Below, in pieces: positions 1-4,439 of a stretch of DNA of 6,588 nt; the stretch's first letter is position 1; each line of letters starts with the position of its first letter. Made by a program: the position numbers and the translations under genes. Below the pieces are notes generated by a model. The model made no database searches, had not been told where the DNA came from, and saw nothing but the letters and a program-made list of their open reading frames with translations. This DNA is from Nitrospina sp. (GTDB lineage: Bacteria; Nitrospinota; Nitrospinia; Nitrospinales; VA-1): contig DODH01000106.1 of assembly GCA_003545625.1 (NCBI GenBank), positions 1 to 6,588 of the forward strand. Direction: 5' to 3'.

Positions 1-786
1 CCTGCCTTCCGCCTTCATGGCGCGAATCAGGGGAAACATGATTTTGTCGCGCACCTTCTGACGCATAACATCGGTAAACACTGGAGCCGGGGAATAGGCC
101 CCCATGCCACCGGTATTAGGTCCTCGGTCCCCATCCAGCGCGGCTTTGTGATCCTGTGCCGAATCCATAAGAAGCACGGTATTGCCATCGCTAAACGCCA
201 GCACCGAAACTTCCGGGCCCTCAAGAAACTCCTCGATGACCACCTCGTCTCCCGCCGACCCGAACGACTTGTCCTTCATGATCGTATCTACGGCTTTTAA
301 ACCTTCCTCCGCGTTGCGGCACAGGATAACCCCTTTGCCTGCCGCCAACCCACTGGCTTTGACAACAATGGGTCCGGTTTCTTTATCGAAATATCTTCTG
401 GCCTTCTCATGCGAAGTAAATATTTCGTATTCCGCTGTGGGCAGGCTGTATTTTTCCATGATATTTTTGGAGAACGCTTTGCTCCCTTCCAGCTCTGCGG
501 CGCGGGCACTCGGACCAAAAATCCGCAGTCCTTTTTCCTGAAACCGGTCGACAATTCCCATCACCAAGGGTTGTTCCGGTCCCACCACGGTAAGTCCGAT
601 TTCATTTTCCTGAGCGAACTCTAAAAGTTGATCGATTTGGTCTGCGGCAATCGGAACATTGTTGGCAATTGTCGCAGTACCGGCATTACCCGGCGCACAG
701 AACACCTCGGTCACTTTCGGGCTCTGGCTGATTTTCCAGACCAGAGCGTGCTCTCTTCCTCCTCCCCCTATTACCAGCACCCGCAT
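1..786 (-). CDS. purD: Phosphoribosylamine--glycine ligase (GAR synthetase), N-terminal part, cut by window edge
   Basis: PurD joins glycine to 5-phosphoribosylamine using ATP, giving glycinamide ribonucleotide, an early step of cytoplasmic de novo purine synthesis. The 262 visible residues read without interruption. They begin MRVLVIGGGGREHAL, with the family's N-terminal glycine-rich GGGGREH at residues 7-13. The N-terminal fold covers about 1-100 and includes APGNAG (31-36) and VVGPEQPL (67-74). The ATP-grasp domain follows, with GSKAFSK (101-107), VVKASGLAAGKGV (141-153), VIEEFLEGPEVSV (183-195) and the highly conserved HKAALDGDRGPNTGGMGAYSP region (213-233). The usual length is about 420-430 residues, so the rest of ATP-grasp and the C-terminal domain lie beyond position 1. 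The ATG at 786-784 is preceded by a clear Shine-Dalgarno sequence. The gene is divergent from the ABC operon. The family assignment is very secure. Confidence 0.97.
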   Translation of the reverse strand, partial: MRVLVIGGGGREHALVWKISQSPKVTEVFCAPGNAGTATIANNVPIAADQIDQLLEFAQENEIGLTVVGPEQPLVMGIVDRFQEKGLRIFGPSARAAELEGSKAFSKNIMEKYSLPTAEYEIFTSHEKARRYFDKETGPIVVKASGLAAGKGVILCRNAEEGLKAVDTIMKDKSFGSAGDEVVIEEFLEGPEVSVLAFSDGNTVLLMDSAQDHKAALDGDRGPNTGGMGAYSPAPVFTDVMRQKVRDKIMFPLIRAMKAEGR

Positions 787-891
787 TGTCTCTCCTTAAT
801 TACTTAGTATGATTCAAGTAGGAATTTATATAAAATACACCCGTGTTGCAACCCTTTCCAACCGTTAGGCGAAAGTAAGGCCCCCTTTTAT
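787..891. promoter_or_regulatory. Divergent control region between purD and the ABC operon
   Basis: This 105-base gap must hold the start signals for purD (minus) and probably for the ABC operon (plus). At 825-834 there is a perfect 10-base palindrome, TTTATATAAA, which offers a -10-like TATAAA on both strands. I could not find a convincing -35 hexamer at 16-18 bases on either side, so exact promoters are not assigned. No PurR-type operator or purine riboswitch was recognised. Only the AT-rich palindrome is directly seen; its role as a shared divergent promoter core is inference. Confidence 0.4.
792..797 (-). promoter_or_regulatory. Ribosome binding site of purD
   Basis: On the minus strand AAGGAG lies 5 bases before the purD ATG (786-784), an almost ideal Shine-Dalgarno match. 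It fixes the purD start and contrasts with the weak or absent sites in front of the divergent ABC genes. Confidence 0.8.
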
Positions 892-1974
892 ATGGTCAGA
901 CTGGACTCCATCAGCAAATCTTTTGGCGGAAAACCCGTTGTTGAAAACGTCTCGCTGGAGATCGAGGCGGGAGAGCGGTTCACCCTGCTGGGAAGAAGCG
1001 GTTGCGGCAAAACCACCTTGTTGCGGATGATCGCCGGGTTCGAGACTCCCGATAGCGGAACTATTGCCATTGCGGGGCAGGATGTTGGCTCTCTTCCGGT
1101 TGAACAACGACCGGTGGGGCTGATCTTTCAAAATTACGCATTGTTTCCCCATATGACCGTTTACGATAATATCGCGGTCGGACCCCGCATTCGTAAACAT
1201 CCTGAAATCGACATCGCCAAAAACATTGATGAGCTGTTGGAGATCACCCATCTTCAGGATCTGCGCAATGCCCACCCTGGACAAATCAGCGGTGGAGAAG
1301 CACAAAGAGTGGCCCTGGCCCGAGCTGTCATCAACCGCCCAAAAATTCTTTTGTTGGACGAACCCCTCTCCGCGCTCGACCCCAGTCTGCGCCAACACCT
1401 GCGGGAAGAACTCGTCGAAATGCAAAGAGCGCTTGGCATCACCTTCCTGTTTGTCACCCACGATCAGGAAGAAGCCATGGGCCTGGCCACCCGCATGGGG
1501 ATCATGGATAACGGTTGCCTACAACAGGTGGGCACGCCCTCTGAATTATATGAAAGACCGCAGACCGCTTTCATCGCCGAATTTCTCGGTGAGGTGAATA
1601 AGCTTACCGGCACCGTGGAACAGAGAACGGGCAACCAGATCACCGTTTCGTTGGGGCCCACTGGAAACATTCAATGTGTTTCTGAAATTCCCAGACGGGA
1701 GAACCAGAACGTGACTTGTTACGTCCGACCAGAAAAATTATTTTTTGAACAGCACCGGCCCCAAACCGAGCCTGTAAATAGTTTACAAGGTACACTTCGT
1801 GACATACATTTTTTTGGCAGTCATACCCGGTATCGGGTGCAACTTCCCGATGGGCAAACCCTGACCCTTTCATCGCAACAGCGCAAAATCCGTAGTCCGC
1901 AATTTTCTGTCGGCGACACAGTTAGGGTTTTATTCGCGGTGGCCGATGTCTTTCTTCCTACAAAAAATGATTAA
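892..1974 (+). CDS. ABC importer ATP-binding protein with C-terminal TOBE domain (PotA/FbpC-like)
   Basis: A 360-residue ATPase that would power solute import at the inner face of the cytoplasmic membrane. The nucleotide-binding domain (about 1-235) has all the expected motifs: Walker A GRSGCGKTT (34-42), Q-loop Gln80 in FQNYALFPH, signature ISGGEAQR (132-139), Walker B ILLLDE (152-157), D-loop SALD (160-163) and switch His190 in FVTHDQEEAM. After EFLGEVN (230-236) a C-terminal region of about 120 residues contains VRPEKL (278-283), typical of the TOBE_2 domain of PotA, FbpC, UgpC and related ATPases. It is therefore much longer than GlnQ/HisP ATPases (about 240 residues), although the next two genes are of the amino acid uptake type. 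The signature has Ile and Glu where LSGGQ is usual, which should be tolerated. The start at ATG 892 has only a weak AAGG 11 bases upstream; no better in-frame start was seen. The 3' end overlaps the binding-protein gene. The ATPase call is secure; the substrate is not. Confidence 0.94.
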   Translation: MVRLDSISKSFGGKPVVENVSLEIEAGERFTLLGRSGCGKTTLLRMIAGFETPDSGTIAIAGQDVGSLPVEQRPVGLIFQNYALFPHMTVYDNIAVGPRIRKHPEIDIAKNIDELLEITHLQDLRNAHPGQISGGEAQRVALARAVINRPKILLLDEPLSALDPSLRQHLREELVEMQRALGITFLFVTHDQEEAMGLATRMGIMDNGCLQQVGTPSELYERPQTAFIAEFLGEVNKLTGTVEQRTGNQITVSLGPTGNIQCVSEIPRRENQNVTCYVRPEKLFFEQHRPQTEPVNSLQGTLRDIHFFGSHTRYRVQLPDGQTLTLSSQQRKIRSPQFSVGDTVRVLFAVADVFLPTKND

Positions 1975-2743
1975 TAAAATTTATAAAATACTTCTGCTGA
2001 CACTTGCCGTTCTGTCAATGAGCGGTTGCGACAACTCTCCTTCCGGAAAAACTTATCTGGTAGCAACCGATGCCACCCTGGTGCCCATGTCTTTTATGAG
2101 TGTCGGCAACGATATAATCGGGTTCGAGCCCGATCTCATGCGGGCTCTTGCGAAAGAGGCCGGAATCAACATTCGCATTATCAATGTCGAATGGGCCGGT
2201 TTATTTGGCGGGCTCATCACTAAAAAATTCGATATGGTGATCAGTTCTGTCACCGTTCTGGAGGAACGCAAGGCACGCATGGCATTCAGCGAACCTTATC
2301 TTAAAAGCGGTTTGGCTCTGGTAATCCGCAAAAATCAGGAGGGCATTAACTCTTTTGCAGATGCCAAAAAAAATAATTTTTTAATTGGCGCGCAGATCGG
2401 AACCACGGCTTATTTCTTTCTGGAAAAAGATCCTGGCATTCACAAAAAGGGGTATCAAATGTATGGGCACGCCGTAGCCGACCTCATTAACGGAAAAATT
2501 GACGCGGTACTGGGCGAAAGCACCGGAACCCTGTTCTATAAAAATAAACATAAACCTTTATTTGAAAAAATTAAAATGGTTGGCGAAATCATGACCAACG
2601 AACATTACGCCATCGTTCTTCACAAAGAGGACACAGAACTCTTAACCCAGGTTAATTCCGCCTTACAAAAAATCCTGAAAGACGGAACCCTCGCCCGTCT
2701 CCACAAAAAATGGGACCTGGGCCAGGCCGCTCAGGTTCCATAA
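1946..2743 (+). CDS. Amino-acid-type ABC transporter substrate-binding lipoprotein (SBP family 3)
   Basis: A 265-residue periplasmic binding protein anchored as a lipoprotein. The N-terminus has Lys residues, a hydrophobic core ILLLTLAVL and a lipobox SMSGC with Cys28 as the likely lipidated residue. The mature part follows the bacterial extracellular solute-binding family 3 pattern: GFEPDLMRALAKEAG (59-73), WAGLFGGLITKKFDMVIS (83-100), SVTVLEERKARMAFSEPY (101-118), IGAQIGTTA (147-155) and GKIDAVLGES (183-192). Arg108 sits where this family normally binds the ligand carboxylate. Glu191 lies where an Asp often contacts the ligand amine. The listed start overlaps the ATPase gene by 29 bases and follows a weak GGTGG. 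ATG 1967 (Met8) is an equally plausible start: it gives an 8-base overlap and a neat 20-residue signal peptide. Either way translation is probably coupled to the ATPase gene. The family is clear; the ligand is unknown and is most likely a polar amino acid or an analogue. Confidence 0.92.
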   Translation: MSFFLQKMINKIYKILLLTLAVLSMSGCDNSPSGKTYLVATDATLVPMSFMSVGNDIIGFEPDLMRALAKEAGINIRIINVEWAGLFGGLITKKFDMVISSVTVLEERKARMAFSEPYLKSGLALVIRKNQEGINSFADAKKNNFLIGAQIGTTAYFFLEKDPGIHKKGYQMYGHAVADLINGKIDAVLGESTGTLFYKNKHKPLFEKIKMVGEIMTNEHYAIVLHKEDTELLTQVNSALQKILKDGTLARLHKKWDLGQAAQVP

Positions 2744-2752
2744 AACTAAACC

Positions 2753-3514
2753 ATGTCATCTTCATCCCAAAAGAAATCCCAAACTTGGGCTTGGAACCTT
2801 GCGATATTGATGAGTTTTCTTTTTCTGGTTTATTTGCCCGCGAAGGAAGTTTTTTTCGCCAAAGAACAATCCGGCGGTTATGTGGAGTTACTTTCGCTTT
2901 TACCTTCTGGAATATTTTATACGCTTTTGGTCACCCTGCTGGGGAGTGCATCCGCCATTGTCGTTGGATTGCTAGTGGGTCTTGGAAAGCTCTCTGATAA
3001 TCCTTTCATACGGATTCCGGTATCTTTTTATATCGAGGTTTTACGCGGCATTCCGTTACTGGTACTTTTATTTTATATTTATTATGCCTTGGGAGAGTTC
3101 ATCCATATGCCCGCACTGGCGGCGGCGGTAGCGGGATTCGGCTTCAGCTACGGGGCTTATATGGCCGATGTATTTCGGGCGGGTATTGAAGCGGTTCCCA
3201 AAGAGCAAGGCGAGGCCGCCCGCAGTCTCGGCATGAATGAAAAGCAAGCCATGTTTCAGATCATCCTGCCGCAGGCCCTGCGCACCATAATTCCCGCTAT
3301 CGGCAATCAAACGCTGGGAATGTTGAAAGACACCAGCCTGGTTTCCGTGCTTGCCATTTCCGACATCCTGCGTGTGGGTAATGAATATGCCACCAAACAT
3401 TTTAATTATTTTGAAACCTATACCTATGTGGCTTTGACCTACCTGTTTCTCACCCTTTTGTTATCCCGGCTGGTGCAAAACCTGGAAAATCATTATCGTA
3501 TCGAGAATATTTAA
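2753..3514 (+). CDS. ABC transporter permease, polar amino acid uptake (HisM/GlnP) type
   Basis: A 253-residue inner-membrane permease with about five or six hydrophobic segments (roughly 14-30, 53-78, 93-113, 120-136, 178-205 and 223-242). Conserved family blocks are YIEVLRGIPLLVLLFY (93-108), SYGAYMADVFRAGIEAVPKEQ (132-152), the EAA coupling loop EAARSLG (154-160) followed by LPQALRTIIPAIGNQ (172-186), and LKDTSL (191-196). These are characteristic of the His/Glu/Gln/Arg permease family. Only one permease gene is present, so the channel is probably a homodimer; a second subunit elsewhere cannot be excluded. The gene starts 9 bases after the binding-protein stop, with no recognisable Shine-Dalgarno, consistent with translational coupling in one operon. 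Its TAA stop (3512-3514) interlocks with the stop of the opposing gene. Family confidence is high. Confidence 0.94.
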   Translation: MSSSSQKKSQTWAWNLAILMSFLFLVYLPAKEVFFAKEQSGGYVELLSLLPSGIFYTLLVTLLGSASAIVVGLLVGLGKLSDNPFIRIPVSFYIEVLRGIPLLVLLFYIYYALGEFIHMPALAAAVAGFGFSYGAYMADVFRAGIEAVPKEQGEAARSLGMNEKQAMFQIILPQALRTIIPAIGNQTLGMLKDTSLVSVLAISDILRVGNEYATKHFNYFETYTYVALTYLFLTLLLSRLVQNLENHYRIENI

Positions 3515-3909
3515 ACTTCAATCGGCACTATTGGCTTTCGATCTCCGTTGAAATAACGCATTACGTCAATTGAGTCCAGTACAATTGAAAGAGTGTTAAA
3601 CACCATTATCAGGACCAGCCAAACTCCAAAAGGAGTGTCCAGAACCATTTCGGAAGTGTGGGTTCCCAGCCAGATTACAACGGGCATCCAGAAAATATGT
3701 CCCAGCCCCATGAGCCGGACAAATCCATACCGGCAAAAAATAATCATCATGAGCATTGCTCCGGCCAGCGTTGAACCCAGAACCACCTTTGCTTCCAGAG
3801 TATGAATGAAAAACAAGGGCCCAACCATATTCAGCGCCATCAGCATGGCCACCCATAAGGGCCATGGAAATTTCATGGAAAAAATGGATTTCATGAAGCT
3901 ATAAACCAT
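3511..3909 (-). CDS. Small four-helix membrane protein of unknown function
   Basis: A 132-residue protein that I do not recognise by name. Four strongly hydrophobic stretches lie at about 16-36, 41-59, 64-82 and 93-112, so it should be an inner-membrane protein with both ends on the same side. Visible features are FPWPLWVAMLMALNMVGP (14-31), a short RYGFVRLMGLGH stretch between helices two and three (60-71), and a polar charged tail LDSIDVMRYFNGDRKP (111-126). No catalytic motif or signal-peptidase site is evident. The ATG at 3909-3907 is supported by GGGAG 7 bases upstream on the minus strand. The stop overlaps the permease stop by four bases. Reading frame, RBS and membrane-protein composition make a real gene likely; its function is unknown, and nothing shows that it works with the transporter. 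Confidence 0.8.
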   Translation of the reverse strand: MVYSFMKSIFSMKFPWPLWVAMLMALNMVGPLFFIHTLEAKVVLGSTLAGAMLMMIIFCRYGFVRLMGLGHIFWMPVVIWLGTHTSEMVLDTPFGVWLVLIMVFNTLSIVLDSIDVMRYFNGDRKPIVPIEV

Positions 3910-3916
3910 CTGCTAT

Positions 3917-3921
3917 CTCCC
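3917..3921 (-). promoter_or_regulatory. Ribosome binding site of the four-helix membrane protein gene
   Basis: GGGAG on the minus strand stands 7 bases before the ATG at 3909-3907. It supports that start over the internal Met6 and Met12 codons. Confidence 0.65.
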
Positions 3922-3954
3922 AAATAAAAATAACTGCTCCAAAATGAGTCGCAG

Positions 3955-3996
3955 AAAAAGGCCCAGCCTTACAAACCCCGGAGAACCTCTGGGGGT
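3955..3996 (-). promoter_or_regulatory. Two tandem hairpins with a T-run, terminator- or attenuator-like on the minus strand
   Basis: Read on the minus strand, the first hairpin (3996-3975) pairs ACCCC-type arms over about nine base pairs with one bulge and a three-base loop. The second (3970-3958) is AAGGC-TGG-GCCTT, a perfect five-pair stem followed directly by a run of T (3959-3955). In addition, CCCAG in the first hairpin (minus strand of 3993-3989) is complementary to CTGGG in the second (3966-3962), so alternative folds are possible. It lies 46 bases upstream of the four-helix protein start. It could be an attenuator in that gene's leader, or the terminator for read-through from the TPR gene at 4436-6511. 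The second stem is short, so function is uncertain. Confidence 0.4.
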
Positions 3997-4060
3997 AAAT
4001 TAGCAATAACTCTTCAAGCCAAGAAAAACGGTTGCTCGCCAGATAGAGCTATTGCACACT

Positions 4061-4079
4061 GGCCCCACGCCTAGTGGCC
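4061..4079. other. Imperfect inverted repeat (possible hairpin)
   Basis: GGCC at 4061-4064 and GGCC at 4076-4079, plus AC/GT inside, can form about six pairs around a five-base GCCTA loop with a two-base bulge. There is no adjacent T-run, so it does not look like a terminator. It lies just upstream of the promoter for the small acidic protein and could be a protein-binding site. Only the symmetry is directly seen. Confidence 0.25.
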
Positions 4080-4088
4080 CGGTAATCC

Positions 4089-4117
4089 GTGACATCGAGG
4101 TGGAGAGAATATATATT
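4089..4117 (+). promoter_or_regulatory. Predicted sigma70-type promoter for the small acidic protein gene
   Basis: A -35 hexamer GTGACA (4089-4094, 5 of 6 matches to TTGACA) and a -10 hexamer TATATT (4112-4117, 5 of 6 matches to TATAAT) are separated by exactly 17 bases, the optimal spacing. Transcription would start near 4124, leaving a leader of about 37 bases with the ribosome binding site near its end. This is the best promoter seen in the window and argues that translation begins downstream at 4161. Confidence 0.6.
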
Positions 4118-4147
4118 AATAGTTAAGAGGAGTTTTGTATCCAACTT

Positions 4148-4152
4148 GGAGG
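4148..4152 (+). promoter_or_regulatory. Ribosome binding site deciding the 4161 start
   Basis: GGAGG, 8 bases before ATG 4161, is a strong Shine-Dalgarno match. It favours that ATG over the upstream in-frame GTG at 4089, which coincides with the -35 element and has no such site. Confidence 0.75.
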
Positions 4153-4160
4153 AAGGGAAA

Positions 4161-4439
4161 ATGAACGCTACATTAGAAAACGATAAAATAACCGCCACGG
4201 AAGACTATTTTCTGCTGGCAACCCGGAGCTGGGACGACAAACTGGGAGATTATTTGCCTGTTGACGACCCATCCACAGCAACCCGAACATTCGACGACTA
4301 TGCAGATGCCGAAACCGCCTATTTTTCAATGGACTATAAGGGTTGCCCTCAGGCCGGAGGAAAGGATGTCAAAATTGAATTAATTCATATGCGTTTTAGA
4401 GTTCCGCATATAGTCCGCAACCAGATCCTGTTTCCCTAA
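4161..4439 (+). CDS. Small acidic protein of unknown function (92 residues)
   Basis: I do not recognise this protein. It has 92 residues, no signal peptide and no membrane segment, so it is probably cytoplasmic. Charge is unevenly spread. The first 60 residues hold 14 Asp/Glu against five Lys/Arg, including DD pairs at 25-26, 35-36 and 45-46. The last third, from about residue 61, is net basic with alternating hydrophobic residues (VKIELIHMRFRVPHIV, 70-85) that look beta-strand-like. There is one Cys (62). Aromatic residues are frequent (Tyr16, Trp24, Tyr31, Tyr47, Tyr54). The start is fixed by a strong RBS and preceded by a well-spaced promoter, so it appears to be expressed on its own. The stop TAA (4437-4439) interlocks with the opposing TPR gene's stop. 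I judge it a real gene from its expression signals; no function is proposed. Confidence 0.75.
   Translation: MNATLENDKITATEDYFLLATRSWDDKLGDYLPVDDPSTATRTFDDYADAETAYFSMDYKGCPQAGGKDVKIELIHMRFRVPHIVRNQILFP

Noticed and set aside
182..541. Plus-strand open frame of 119 residues within purD
   Set aside because: It is antisense to strongly conserved purD sequence, has low-complexity Ser/Pro/Leu composition, and has no start signals.
865..1461. Long open frame (198 residues) on the minus strand opposite the ATPase gene
   Set aside because: It lies wholly antisense to a well-supported ABC ATPase, has no recognisable motifs and no Shine-Dalgarno site. It is a by-product of the codon use of the real gene.
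2710..2997. Plus-strand open frame of 95 residues bridging the binding-protein end and the permease start; considered as a frameshifted gene
   Set aside because: The permease frame from 2753 is intact with all family motifs, and the other frame has no domain, so there is no sign of a frameshift.
3944..4003. Tiny plus-strand open frame of 19 codons (begins MSRRKRPSL) overlapping the hairpins at 3955-3996; considered as a leader peptide
   Set aside because: It has no Shine-Dalgarno or promoter, the codons show no run suggesting amino acid sensing, and there is no plus-strand gene close enough downstream to be controlled by it.
4089..4160. N-terminal extension of the small acidic protein from the GTG at 4089
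   Set aside because: The GTG coincides with the -35 hexamer of a well-spaced promoter and has no RBS, while ATG 4161 has GGAGG 8 bases upstream.
3910..4160. Searched for a tRNA, riboswitch or CRISPR repeat in the longest stretch without a gene
   Set aside because: There are no regularly spaced repeats, no cloverleaf with CCA-type end, and no recognised riboswitch core. Only simple hairpins and one promoter are visible.
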